DNA from: Melastoma dodecandrum
Lineage: Eukaryota; Streptophyta; Magnoliopsida; Myrtales; Melastomataceae
Direction of reading: 5' to 3'
Assembly: GCA_029817715.1 (NCBI GenBank)
Contig: JARUPY010000533.1
Span: forward strand, 2,686,001 to 2,750,000
DNA length: 64,000 nucleotides
Below the pieces are notes generated by a model. It was not told the DNA's origin, did not search any database, and worked only from the letters and a program-made list of their open reading frames with translations. Shown one piece after another: positions 34,769 through 47,074 of the stretch (within the stretch, counting starts at the first letter, position 1; every line of letters starts with the position of its first letter). The position numbers were made by a program, and so were the translations under genes.

Positions 34769-37700
34769 ATGGAAGCTAGAGTGGAGGCGCAGGCGCATCA
34801 CTTTTATAGAATGGGACCAGTTGTGGGTAAGCGGAGTTTAGATTGGGATTTGAACGATTGGAAGTGGGATGGCGATCTGTTCACTGCCAGGCCTTTGAAC
34901 CCGGTTGCCCCGGCTGATTACCGAGGTCACCAGCTTTTCCCTCTGGATAATGGGGTTTCTGCCGCTGGGAATTCATCAAATTGTTCGTCGTCATGCTCAG
35001 ACGATGTGAATGTTGGAGCTTTGAATAGACAGAAGGAAATGGAGAAGCATGGACGGGTTATTGGGGTTGATAATGAGGTGAATGGGCTTTCCCTGAAGCT
35101 TGGTGGACGTGGTTTTCCTGTTTCTGAGAGTGATGCAGGTGATTGGGAGCGGAGCAATGTTAAGAAGGCTAAAACAAGTGGTGTCTCTACGAGTCGTGCA
35201 GTTTGTCAGGTTGAGGACTGTGGAGCAGATTTGAGTAGTGCGAAGGACTACCATAAGCGGCACAAAGTCTGTGAGTTGCATTCCAAAACGAGTAAAGCAC
35301 TGGTTGGGGGTGCCCTGCAGCGGTTTTGCCAGCAGTGTAGTAGGTAAGATATGCATGCATGTTGTTATGTGGCTGCATTAGAACAAGTGCTTGCTTTTTC
35401 CCAGTCACATTCCCTGTTTAGGATTTATATGTAGCATGCCATTAGATATAATTGTGTACGTGCATATACATTTATAACAAGTCTTCCCTTTTCCATTTCA
35501 TGTCATTATTTTCTACAATACATGTCTTTACCGATTTACGAAAGAGTCCTCATTTTCTGTCCACATGAGCAGGTTTCATACCTTGTCAGAGTTTGATGAA
35601 GGAAAGCGAAGTTGTCGTAGACGTCTAGCTGGTCATAACCGAAGGCGAAGAAAGACTAACCCTGAAACTACATCAAATCCAAATGCTCTTAATGATGAGC
35701 AAGCCAGTAGCTATCTGCTGATGACCTTACTGAAGATACTGTCATCCATGCATAGTGAGTGAAAAGTAGTCTTCTTAGCTGTTAATGTCATTACTTCCAA
35801 GTTTCACTATACCAAAGAAAAGAAAGGATCTTTGTATGACATAATGACCATTCAACTGCTGAGGTTATGTAAGCATAGGATAGGAATAGAGAATTCTGTC
35901 TGCTCCTTTTGTGATCTATGCTTTACAAAGTGCCGGTCGACAAGTGTAGCGGGCCTATTCTCAAAGGAGAACCTGTACTTTGTTTTAAAGTCAGAATATC
36001 GTTTTACGTGTTTGTCTGACTGCAGATAACGAATCACGGGCAGCTCCAGATCAAGACCTGCTGACTCATATTATCCGGAGCCTCACTAATAACCATGGTG
36101 GATCTGGCGAAACGAACATATTGGGGCTCTTGCTGGGAACACAAGACATTCTAAATGGTGGACAGGCTGCTCTTACTAAATCAGAGGTTATCTCAACTGT
36201 TCTCTCAAAGGGTCATGAAGGACCATCAGTGCTCAGTCTGCCACAAGCTGGAGAACCATCCTTGCCATTGATACCAAGTAGGATCACTATGGATGATGAG
36301 TAATTAAAGTTATACGGAACTACTTAAAGCACAGTTGTTTCTAAGTTTTCCTTTATATGCAGATGCTGGTGATGCTGCTGTTGCGCAGAGCAAACTCAAT
36401 AACTTCGATTTGAATGATATTTATGTGGACTCTGATGATGGCATGGATGATTTGGATAGATCTCCCGTTCCTGCAAATGTGGGTGGTAATTCTCTTGATT
36501 GTCCGCCATGGATGCGACGGGAGTCTCATCAGTCTAGCCCACCTCAGATAAGCGGTACCTCATATTCAGCATCTGCACAGTCGCCATCTAGTTCCAGCGG
36601 AGGCACTCAGGTATGTTTGAACAAGTGTTACGATGTGTTGTCCTCTGTGGGTTCTTCTTGTCAGGCTTTATGAACATTTCGTGGTGCAGGGAACTCTAAT
36701 TCCATCACTGCCTAATGGATTTTAATATTTATTCCCAGTTTCTTATTGTCGCAAATTGGACCAGGATGGTTGGGCTTCCTGGAAGTAGCCTATCTCTGTT
36801 ATTGTATGTATTTGATAGCAAACATCAATAGTTCACCGGCAGGCAGACTATGAATGATTGATTCTCCTTGAGAATGGGACTCGACTTTTTTTTAAAGTGT
36901 TTCCTCTTTTGATTTTTGATTTATCCTCTAGATTCAAGTAGAATTTATCTTGAAGATGTCCATGTGGAACGTTCTTTGAAGAAAGTTTCAGTGCACAAAT
37001 TAAATTTCTTAAAGTTGCTGTTTCTCAGCCGAACTGTTCTTTATTTCAGGGACGGACAGATAGGATTGTGTTCAAGTTATTTGGAAAAGAGCCAAATGAT
37101 TTCCCTCATCTTCTACGTTCGCAGGTACTTGAGAATCATCCCTGTTATTTCTAGTGTCTTGTTGAATTGCTGATATTAACCAGTACTCTGATCTCCATAC
37201 GCTCTCCCTGTTGCAGATTCTGGGCTGGCTTTCTAACAGTCCTACTGACATCGAGAGTCACATTAGACCTGGCTGCATCATTCTCACCATCTATCTTCGG
37301 CAACCCGAGGATTCTTGGGAGGAGGTAAGTTAATTCTAAGAACCATTGATAAATCCATATACAATTTCGTCTGATCAATCTTAGCTTATTTACCCTATAC
37401 CTTTATCAATCTTTTCTGTATAGCTTTCCTACAATATGAATTCAAGCATAAGTAGGCTTCTAGATGTCTCGAATGACATCTTTTGGAAGAGTGGATGGAT
37501 GTACATCCGGGTGCAGCATCAAATAGCTCTCATCTATGAAGGTTCCTTTTTTCCTTATCCATACTTGTCTGAAAGCAGATTCACTGTGTCGATTTTTTCT
37601 TGTCTGATAATAATCTATGTTGCAGGTAACGTGGTGATTGAGAAATCGTTACCTCTCATGGATATGAGCTGCAGTTCAATATTAAGCATCAAACCCATTG

Positions 37701-39369
37701 CGGTCACTGTTTCGGAAAGGACCGAGTTTTATATCAAAGGCCTTGCTCTCCGTCAGCCAGCATCTAGGTGAATTTTTGGTCATGCTCAAATTTAGCTTAC
37801 AGAAACCAGGATCTTGTGTTTTATCTTTCTTATATTATTTCCTTTTGTCTCTCTAGACTATCATGTTCTTTGGAAGGTAAGTATCTGATCCAGCAAACGA
37901 TTGAGGAACTTGTTGATGGGAATGACGACCCAGATTTTCAAGAAGAGATGCAATGTGTGAAGTTTTCCTGCTCTATCCCTGCAACAACTGGAAGGGGATT
38001 CATTGAGGTACGACTGCTTGACAAAAGTTTGGCCCATCACGTACCTTTTGGCCTTATATTATGTTCATGATAAGAGTATTGAAGTCATAGTATGCACTTA
38101 TTAGTTATTACAGCCTTCCACCAACTTGTTCTACTAGTTTATGCGGACCATATTGTGGGAGCTTCTAAAGCAGTTGCATTTATATCCAGATTGAAGACTG
38201 TGGGTTCCCTGGTAGCTTTTTCCCTTTCATAGTGGCGGAAGAAAATGTTTGTCAAGAGATCCGCACGCTCGAGGATTTGCTGGAGTTTTCAGGAAGTGAC
38301 ACTGATGCCCATGGACACGTGAAGTTGGAAACGAAGAATCAAGCATTAGACTTCATACATGAAATGGGCTGGATTCTACACCGAAATGGAGTGAGGGCTC
38401 GATTGGGCGATTTAGACCCTAATACCGACCTTTTCTCATTCAGGCGGTTTGAGTGGCTCATCGAATTCTCCGTGGATCATGATTGGTGTTCAGTGGTGAA
38501 AAAGCTCCTAGATATTCTGTTCAATGGAATTGTGGGTGCAGGAGATCAACCTTGCTTGCATACCGCAGTGCTCAAGTTGGGTCTTGTTCACAGGGCTGTG
38601 AGGAGAAATTCTAGGCCTTTGGTCGATCTTCTATTGAGATATGTCCCGTTGAGCGCCTCAGAGGGAGTTGGGGAAGAAATGATGTCTTTTTACCATGGAA
38701 GCAGTCAGAAATTTCTGTTTAGACCTGATGCAGCTGGACCAGCAGGGCTAACACCACTTCACATTGCGGCAGGAAAAGATGGCTCGGAGGACGTGTTGGA
38801 TGCTTTGACTGATGACCCAGCGATGGTAAGCTGCTGCCTTCTGAATGATTTCGCGTACAAGACTTTTATTCTAGCACTGGCTTTTGTGCCTGATGCAGAG
38901 TTTTTTCAATCTTGTTCCCAAGGTTGGAGTTGAAGCATGGAAAACCGCCCGTGATAGTACAGGGTCTACCCCAGAAGACTATGCTCGACTGCGAGGTCAC
39001 TACTCATACATCCATTTAGTAAAGAAGAAAATGAAAAGGAGAACCTCAGTCCCGCACATTGTTGTCGACATCCCCAGTGCCACACAATCCAATAATGACA
39101 GCCAGAAACAAACCAAGGGGCCACCGTCTGCGAGTTTCGAACTCGGGAAGGCTCGACCAACAACTATTCAGCAGGGCTGCAAGCAGTGCACACGGAATCT
39201 GACCCATGGATTGGGAGGCAGGTCCCTCTTGTACAGGCCGACGATGCTGTCAATGGTTGCGATCGCCGCGGTGTGTGTCTGCGTGGCTCTCCTATTCAAG
39301 AGCTGCCCGGAAGTCCACTACGTGTTCCGTCCCTTCAGGTGGGAGATGCTGGATTACGGATCGAGCTAA
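34769..39369 (+). CDS. SQUAMOSA promoter-binding-like protein, SPL1/SPL12 type
   Basis: Eleven exons: 34769-35343, 35573-35754, 36026-36277, 36363-36610, 37050-37124, 37217-37324, 37424-37541, 37626-37767, 37857-38007, 38190-38825 and 38923-39369. They give 977 residues with every junction GT-AG and in frame. The SBP DNA-binding domain spans about 146-221 with its eight zinc ligands (C146, C151, C168, H171, C187, C190, H194, C206) and the overlapping nuclear-localisation run [12 protein letters not shown]. The intron splitting the domain after C-S-R is the family position. The long middle has the [12 protein letters not shown] block of large SPLs, then ankyrin-like residues (T-P-L-H-I-A-A-G) and a hydrophobic segment near 934-954. 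Large SPLs of this clade are not miR156 targets and affect thermotolerance and inflorescence development. The ATG chosen gives the conserved M-E-A-R-V amino end. Confidence 0.94.
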
Positions 39370-39435
39370 GAACTTGGGCTACTAAGAGTATCTCCCTGCA
39401 TCTGTGCCTTTTGTGTTGGATTGAATGTACGAATG

Positions 39436-39441
39436 AATAAA
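39436..39441 (+). terminator. polyadenylation signal of the SPL gene
   Basis: An AATAAA hexamer lies 66 bases after the SPL stop codon, in a T-rich stretch. Confidence 0.6.
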
Positions 39442-39785
39442 AAGTAGTAATGTCTGTAATATCTCTGTATTGTTCTCTTTTAAGTAGGGCTGTATAAAGT
39501 TTGAGATTTATGTGCGTGTAGTAAAGTAACAGAGTCTTGTCTGTCCTTGCTTCTGTTGTAAGAGTTTGCTTGAAAGAAATCTATTTTATAATTGACATAT
39601 TCAACAATAGGGAATAATGTAAGAGGACATTTATGTAGAAATAGTCAAACAGACATTAAGGAGCGAAGAAGTTTACATTACAGACATTAACATTTCATCG
39701 TCATTGACATAGGTACGACAAAGAAAACACTAACAGAAACCACCTTAATTGTAAGATAATTAGGTGATTAAGGCAACAGGTAGCA

Positions 39786-41441
39786 TCATTTGCATGCTTC
39801 TTCGATGACTTTCTCAAGGTTCGCCATGACTGATTTTGGCAGCGCGAGAACGACCACCATCTTCCTGTTCTTATCCGCGCCCTCGTTGAAGAACACACAC
39901 AGCTCCCTCGCCATGTCGCCACATCCAAAGTTGGTCGGGTCACCCCACCCGAAGTTTGAACATCCGTAGGCCAGCCTCGTCCACGAGCTGATCACCAGTG
40001 TGCCGACCGAAGTGAGCTGCGGCTTGTACACGCCCGTGAAGTCTATCTTTGACCTCACATACTCCTCCGTGACCATCCCCAAGGCATTCTTTATCTTCTC
40101 CACCGCAAAGGACATGGGCCTCTCGGTCAGCTCGCCGTTGCTGCAGATGCATCCGATCGTAGTCACGCCATTCCCAAAGTACCCCTCGGGAAGTCCCTTT
40201 AGCTTCTGTCTGAAATCGACCATGATACGGAGCTTGGTTAACTGGTGGGGCTTCATGTTGAGCGCCTTGCTCCTGGCTCGCCAAATGAACGCCGATAGTG
40301 CGGCGAACGTCGAGCAGTTCTTCAGGGTCCCGTCAGCCAGGGCCATGTACTTGATCTTTGCAATCTTTTCAGAATCGAAGTGGAAGGACCGGTTGATGAG
40401 CGCCTCCTTCTGATAGTACGACTCCATGTCGGACGTGTCGGCCACATCGATGACATCGTCATAAGGGTACATGATCTGGGGCGGTGTCCTCATCCTAAGC
40501 AAGGTGCGATCATGGAACGGGATGGCAGAGATTGGCTTGGAGCACGTTGTCTCAGCCCACGAGTTGATGAAGTTCATCCCAGAGACGCCGTCGACCATGC
40601 TGTGGTTCACGCTGATCCCGAGCGTAAACCCTCCGCACTTGAACTTTGTTACCTAATCCACAACATCAACGATAACATTCGTATCATAACCACCTAATTG
40701 TGTCCGAAATTAAGTACATCAATCATGATAACTAAAAATTTGGTTATTATGATTCTTGATGCTTATTGTGCACGTCAATTCGTGCACGTAACGCAAGTCT
40801 TTGGTAAAGACAACCAACATTTTGCTTAAGCGCAGATGACATATTCCATACAAATTTCAAGGCTTCGTAATGATTTTCTCTGTATTGGGAAATGATCTAA
40901 AATATATGTAATAAGCTCCTGAATAGGATAAAACTTCCAAATCGTATCTTATCCCATAAATTAATCCGAGTGATAATAATTACATAACCTATCTTAAACA
41001 AATACGAACCTGGGCGGTCAGCAGTGGCGCATCGAAGATGGTTTTGGCGGTAGGATCGGTGTAAATGAGCTTTGTGGTCGTGTCGGTATTGGGAACCCTG
41101 ATATCGCCAATAACATCCATGGTGCAGTTGGCCACCGCCTCAACGAATGGGATACCCTTTTTTGTCAGCTCGACGATGAACTCCCCGTCTGGCCTCAACG
41201 CCAAACTCCCTGTGAGGGGATAATAATGGACGAGGACCTTCGCCAGCGCTTCCCTCATGATCTTCCCGAGGTTGTCACCGGACTTGTCGTACGTGTAGAT
41301 GGTCTTTATCATGAAGGGAATGGCCTGGTCGAGGCTTGAAAGATAATAGAACCCGCTCGGGGTCTCGGACTCGGGGCTGACAAGGACCGCAGGTGACTTC
41401 CTCACCGTCATGATGCTGCCGTTTAGGATTAGCTCCCCCAT
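39786..41441 (-). CDS. BAHD acyltransferase, array copy A
   Basis: Two exons (41441-41010 and 40652-39786) give 432 residues with a GT-AG intron. The BAHD catalytic H-x3-D is H161-S-M-V-D165. The second family motif, normally D-F-G-W-G, reads N-F-G-W-G at 377-381. The amino part (F-Y-Y-L-S-S-L-D-Q, then V-L-V-H-Y-Y-P-L-T-G) and middle (P-E-G-Y-F-G-N-G) resemble omega-hydroxypalmitate O-feruloyl and fatty-alcohol caffeoyl transferases, cytosolic enzymes that move hydroxycinnamoyl groups from CoA to long-chain alcohols for suberin or wax. That activity is a family-level inference. The ATG at 41441 aligns with copy B; an upstream in-frame extension (to 41495) is unlikely to be coding because a GTAAGC donor-like sequence interrupts it. 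It converges on the SPL gene, 400 bases away. Confidence 0.9.
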
Positions 41442-41499
41442 GAATGTGCTTACCTTCTTCGAAGCTAGAATGACTGACGACCTAAAAGATTTCACGCAT

Positions 41500-43560
41500 T
41501 TGTTAGCTTAAGCAACAGGAGCATGGACACACATTATTTTTGCACTTAACCTTGTAGCTAAGTTTACCAAAACCTTATGTCGAGAGCTCCAACTTTTCCT
41601 AGTGCGATGTCTGAATTTGAGGATTCCAGACTGACCTCTTTAAATAAGCTCATCATCTCGAACGGACCCTGACAAACGCGAATTAAGAAAACAAAGAGTT
41701 AACGAAATTATCGGCGTGTGTGGGGTCAGTGGTAGGTGAGCTGCTTGGGACTTGTCCGGGACGGATGATGGTTTATGTGGACAGCTCAATCGAGTGGACA
41801 CAATTGTGTAAGACTTGGTAACTCTTCCAGTTCTGGATCATATAGAAAGAAAAGAGAGATCGTTGACAACTGAAATGGATTTGTTCCATGTAGTATTCGG
41901 GTGAGGTAACCCGTCACTAGCAAATTTCTTGTAGAAGATTAATTTTCCGATAACTGTAACCGGCATTGTTGTTTCGGGCAAGTAATCTTTTATGACCCGA
42001 AGGGAAAGGGAAATTCTAAGTATAACATCTAAGGAAGCTTGCTGACGAGTCTCACACCCGAACAAAGCATCTGGAACGTATAATTTCCGATTCCGAAGCA
42101 AGCGTAACAGAAACTGGAGTTGCTCCTGCGGTTTCATCTTCCATTTCCGATTTTCCACCTTCGTATTCCTAGAATCATACTCCATGAGACATCATGTTTG
42201 ACATTACAATGTAAAACTTTTCTCTAGAAATACGCAGGTTACAATTCGGACGCACACATCTCCATCAAAGGAGTAGGTCTGCTTCTATTGGATTCAATGA
42301 GAGATGATGAAAAAGAGAAAGAGTGGAAGTAGCATTAGGGCTGTGCCACTAAATCAAGGGTTGTTCGGATGTTATTTACTATTGTTTTGTGCTGTGTTCT
42401 TGCATGTTCAACTTACGTTTAGACCTGGAGACGATATTGGCCGAAAATTTCCACCTTACTCCAGAACCAAACGATGTGCGCGACGTCTTCTAGTCCTCCA
42501 CCGTTGGAATTTTTGTATCCCATAGGCACCTCGGAGTCGCGATCGAACTCAGCTTTCTTACTTGTAGCTGAAGTGACTTTTTCGGGTCAATTATTGCTTC
42601 TCTTCCAAGGACCGATGAATGATAACTTGCACATTAACATGCCAGTTTACCGAATGATACACGTTATGCGACGTCATCGTTCGAATCCCAGTGAGCGCTC
42701 AATCATCTGCTGCCATTTGGGATAATTTCTGTCCTCCTCGATTTGGATTTGGTAAAGAAGTTGTTTGATCTTTAAAACCACCCTCTCCTACAACTCGAAT
42801 CCAAACCCTCGTTCTATCTCGATAAGTAATAATTTTATAACTTGTACCAAAACCAACTTAAGACGGCTCAACAATATCTTGCTTGATATTCGAAAAGCTA
42901 TTAGCCCAAGGATAACGACAAAGAACGCAATCCAATCGAGACTTATCCAGAAGTTTATATCACAAGAAATTTAGTTATTTCGGATAAGGTTAAAATGACA
43001 TTTATCTTTGTAATGATGAAGATCCGACTTTCGAAAAGTTATTCTAATCCTAACTAGCTCGATTGGAGTCATATAAGCTCGCAAGTAAATCATTCAAAAT
43101 TCGATTTCTAAAACCTTCATTCATCAACAAGCAGTTTTCCTTTCCTCCATTGTCGGTTTAGAAATGGGGAAACGATTGGCCGAACTGGAACCCTAACTTG
43201 TGAGGTTAGGTGGGTGGCGAATTTGGTCTTGGTTGTACTTGTTTGCCTTTCCATTCTTAGGACAGATCGCTAATAATCCCCCCCTCCCCCCTCCCTCCCC
43301 CACCCACTCCATTTAATGAATTAACTACTTGAAAACAAACAAATGACAAAAGAAATTTTCATCTCCCATTCCACATTTCACCACCAAATCCCCGAAGCCC
43401 CATGTAGTCAAACAGATGCTTTAAGAGTTGAACTTTTTATTTTATCTTATAAGGAAGAGAAACATCCTCTTTTGTCACGTTTAATTATTTGAAGGGTGTA
43501 ATAAGAATGATGACATGGATCTTTCGTCTCGATCGATCTGGCGATCATCTGCAATCGGCA
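41500..43560. repeat. 5' flank of BAHD copy A, homologous to that of copy C
   Basis: Phrases recur in the same order here and at about 53350-55400. Examples are tttaaataagctcatcatctcga, a block with ccgaagcaagc near 42090 and 53915, gcattagggc-gtgcca then aaatcaagggttgttcgga at about 42330 and 54130, and gaaatggggaaacgat / taatgggaaacgatcg near 43160 and 54895. No gene is supported inside. Confidence 0.7.
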
Positions 43561-44364
43561 TGAGAATACTACATAATTGTAGGGGCTTTCAAGAGAAAAT
43601 ATATGGGGTGTGGAGTTAAAACTTATCCGTCATTCAAGTCCGATATATTGGATTTGTCTTCGATGTGATTGTTTCGTCAATGTTAAAATATAGGGAGATG
43701 TTGTTAGTCAACTACAAGTTGTTAGGGGTTAGGTCGAATTTCATCCTCTCACTCTCAAAGGTCGAAACTATTAAATCTACATATTTTTATCGATAGTTTT
43801 CATGAATAAAATATGAAAGAATTAAGGATTAAATCCTATTCTTTCTTTTTCGTTTTGTAAATCTTTCTGACTTGGTTCTACGAAACCAAGATCGAAAAGA
43901 TTGACAAAATAATCAGTCATTCACAACCACTGAAGAGAAAAGATCTTACAACAGAGCTTCGACGTGTTTCTAGATATAAATTGGACGAATTTTTCTTTTT
44001 TCCAGGACATGACGCTGAGGACGAAGGGACGTCGTGGCTGAAGGCCAGCCTCATGTCATTTGTTTCGTTACTTCCATCCCATTGAGTCGGATAGACAAAA
44101 TGAATTTCTCGTTTGGTGCTTTTCGCACTACATCGTCAGGGATTGCACCTAAACCACCTTAAACTCGTTCAAGATACAAGAAAGATAAAAACGGAAAAAA
44201 ATCATAAGTTCGACTATTCGTATGTTACTATTACCGGACTCGGTGATTCGTTTTTTTCGTGATCGCTGTGATGTATTTCAAGATGTATGAAAGACATTTT
44301 TAAAATAGAAATTTGAAAATTTTAAATTGAAATAAAAATAATATATTCTAATATGAAAGCTAAT
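43561..44364. other. spacer, nothing recognised
   Basis: AT-rich sequence with no open frame of note and no clear match elsewhere in the window. Confidence 0.45.
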
Positions 44365-44708
44365 TTTTACCTAACAATTGAGGGCGACACGTTCGTACGT
44401 TCGTTGGTTGACTCTGCACCCACTTTTTTTTTTGGATAAGTAACTGCACCCACTTTGTTTTAAGGCTTTACAAGAAATCTCGAATATATGAGGTCATAAG
44501 AAAATGATGCCAATTATTTAATCAGCTATGGGACGATGTCCGAAAAGGCAAGGTGGAAACTATTTTTGGGCTTATTGATGGTGTTTAGGCTTAGAAGAAA
44601 TAATGCTCTTGCTCCCCATACAAGTTCATCCAATCACGCACATGGAGTCATTGTTTTTTGGTTTGTTTTAAGTCGGACCGTGTAAGGTTTGAGATTTATG
44701 CATGTGCA
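44365..44708. repeat. array spacer module, partial copy 1
   Basis: About 330 bases beginning ttttacctaacaattgaggg recur at 46424-46744 and 51097-51417. This copy stops abruptly at 44708, where the other two continue into the region downstream of BAHD copies B and C. It also holds a small extra duplication of ctgcacccactt. Confidence 0.8.
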
Positions 44709-45875
44709 TGCTTGTAACTACGTTTTGTCGTGGTTGTGTGCAGGAAAGTTTACTCGATGAGGAGCCAAAGGGAAGTCTTCACGAGAAGTGGAGCATTCTT
44801 GGTGAGGAGCTGAGGGGAAGTCGCAGTGGGTTGCTGTGCATGGTTGGTGAGGAGCCAAGGGATTATTCGGTGAGGAGCCGAGGGGAAGCCGTAGTGAGTA
44901 GCTGTGCAACTGGCGATGACACCGTCCGAAGAGGAGAACGTCCAAACACCCGGTTACTATTATTAGTCACGCTAACCCGTGCAAACTTGTAAAGTGAAGT
45001 ACCTTTTGGTGCATGTGCTATAGAGGGCTGATCCTATATCACCTTCTACATCACTAATACGTTCCGATTAATGATAACCAACTTACATTTTGGGTGAGAG
45101 TGGACGTAGTAGTCTCTACCGAACCACTATAAAATTGTTTCTCATTTACTTTTGTTTGCTAAATATTTCATAAGTGTTAATCGTACAGAAGCCGCAAACA
45201 GAAGGATAATTGCGCAGATACAGAAGGTTGACTGACGAGTTACAGGAGGTGGTACTACACTGCTTCTGTTCTACACGTCCGTTTAAACCTGAACCTCTAA
45301 GATTTCGAAAATTGTAAAAAATCATTCCATTGGTCTGATTGATGACGTATATGACAGATCACTTCGGGTTCTGTTCGATAGCCTCTAAACAAAAACCTTA
45401 CAAAGATTCTATTCTTATATGAGGTCAAGTCTTAGGCTATTGGGGGTTCTGTGTAAATGTTCAAAAGTGACCCTTTGAACATTAATACTAATTCACCCCT
45501 TCTTAGTCTTAATCATTTTACCAACAACAAGCTCTAATGATATTAATATTATATGTTTTACTTGACTCGACGATCGTTGTTCATGATGGTCTTTTATGTA
45601 TTCATGATGTCACAATCATAGTAACCGATGCTGTAAACGTGCTCCCTTTTTCTTGAATGCGAAGAGAGTTTAACTCGGGATCATGACATTAACCTTAAGA
45701 ATGAATATTAGCAAGTCAACTCCAATTTGTAATCATATAATTAACAGAAACGGCGGGTGAATCCGGAACAAGAACTCGTCGGTGTGGGTCAACTTTTCCA
45801 GGGACGAAATCTCACGACGTGGTTGTCACAACCACTTGCTCACATTGACACGTGGTTCATCTCACTTATTGAATA
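44709..45875. repeat. array spacer module, duplicated at 49752-50907
   Basis: Sequence from tgtaactacgtt through gaatccggaacaagaactc is nearly collinear with 49752-50907. The flanks of the two copies differ left of the shared start, so 44709/49752 is a true boundary. Internal features are a short ggtgaggagc-based tandem motif and the phrase gagtggacgtag...gaaccactataaa, which resembles the end of copia-type LTRs. Confidence 0.78.
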
Positions 45876-46229
45876 TGTTGAGTCGTAACCCTCATAATAC
45901 TAACTTAATTGGTCGCGTAACTCTATCTCTTTAACTAAACCACTACCTAAAACTAAGGAAAGTTGTAAATGTGAAGAGGAATGATTTGAGAAGGAAAAAT
46001 TCTATTCATTGTGGATGAGTTACAAACAAACCAATGACCGCTATTTATAGGGAGGGTCTAAGATTCTCCGCCTTTTTAGAACTTTCCTATCTAGATTAAT
46101 CCTACAACCTTCTAGACTAATTTTAAGAACCTTCTACACTAATCTTAGGAGTCTTCTAGGAAAATCTTAACAACTTTCTAGAGTCCATGAGAAAATAAGA
46201 GAACCTAGGTGTTGTTGTTATTTCTAACG
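45876..46229 (-). mobile_element. solo LTR (354 bp) inserted in the array spacer
   Basis: The sequence interrupts an otherwise collinear spacer. The twin spacer reads straight through at 50903-50907 (gaata then cgattatggg). Here GAATA precedes and GAGTA follows the insert, a 5-bp target duplication with one change. The ends are TGTTGAG...TAACG (an LTR would end TG...CA; one end base has changed). On the minus strand there is a TATA box (tataaatag, about 46042-46050) and a U3-like set of repeated cttctag motifs at 46108-46165. Size, ends, duplication and promoter fit a solo LTR. Its internal region is absent. Confidence 0.7.
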
Positions 46230-47074
46230 GAGTAGGATTATGGGAAAAGGGAAAGAAAGGAGAAGCCACGTACGTGGCACCGAGTATTGGCTAATGTGTT
46301 CTGGTTTGTTTGACTGAGGTTTGGTGCGATGGAACATTGCATTAATTGATAATGGCACCGTCTTGGCAATTTGTCATGTTACAATAATGGCAGCGGCATT
46401 GGGGTCGTGTTTTCGTTCCTAACTTTTACCTAACAATTGAGGGCGACACGTTCTTACGTTCGTTGGTTGACTCTGCACCCACTTTGTTTTAAGGCTTTAC
46501 GAGAAATCTCGAATATATGAGGTCGTAAGAAAATGATGCCAATTATTTAATCAGCTATGGGACGATGTCCGAAAAGGCAAAGTGGAAACTATTTTTGGGC
46601 TTATTGATGGTGTTTAGGCCTAGAAGAAATAATGCTCTTGCTCCCCATACAAGTCCATCCAATCACGCACATGGAGTCATTGTTTTTTGGTTTGTTTTAA
46701 GTCGGACCGTGTAAGGTTTGAGATTTATGCATGTGCATGCTTGTCCGTCCGTTCTGTCGTCGTAAGAGTTTGCCGAAATAATTTTACTTATAATTTCGAT
46801 AATTAGCAATCGGGTGAAACTTAAGAGGGCATTTACTTCAAAAGTGTTTCCGATTGTGAAAAACATTGTTCTGGTCCGAGGCGCCTTAATAATTTCGCTT
46901 CGGTTCGACTGGGCTATATTGATGTGTCCGAGGGCCTTGCAAGTTTGGTTATTTATTGATGGAATAAACAGTTTTACATTTTACAAAACATTAACATAAG
47001 TGGAACCAAGAAACATCAATGGGAAAGTATCCATAGTTGTAAGACAAAAGAGGTACTTTAGGGAACATGGAACG
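46230..47074. repeat. array spacer module downstream of copy B, matched at 50908-51761
   Basis: Collinear with 50908-51761 almost base for base, from attatgggaaaaggg to the end of the BAHD frame. It includes the 46424-46744 module also found at 44365. The block near 46690-46830 (ttttaagtcggaccgtgtaagg, gtaagagtttgc) is also weakly similar to 39480-39620 beside the SPL gene. Confidence 0.82.

Noticed and set aside
40000..40413. Plus-strand frame of 137 codons repeated at 47289 and 51976
   Set aside because: Conserved three times only because it is antisense to BAHD exon 2.
42660..42700. tRNA-like T-loop (gttcgaatccc)
   Set aside because: No matching stems, D-arm or anticodon arm can be drawn around it.
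44702..44992. Short frame in the array spacer, partly repeated near 49800-49970
   Set aside because: The frame is not preserved between the two spacers, which differ by indels here.
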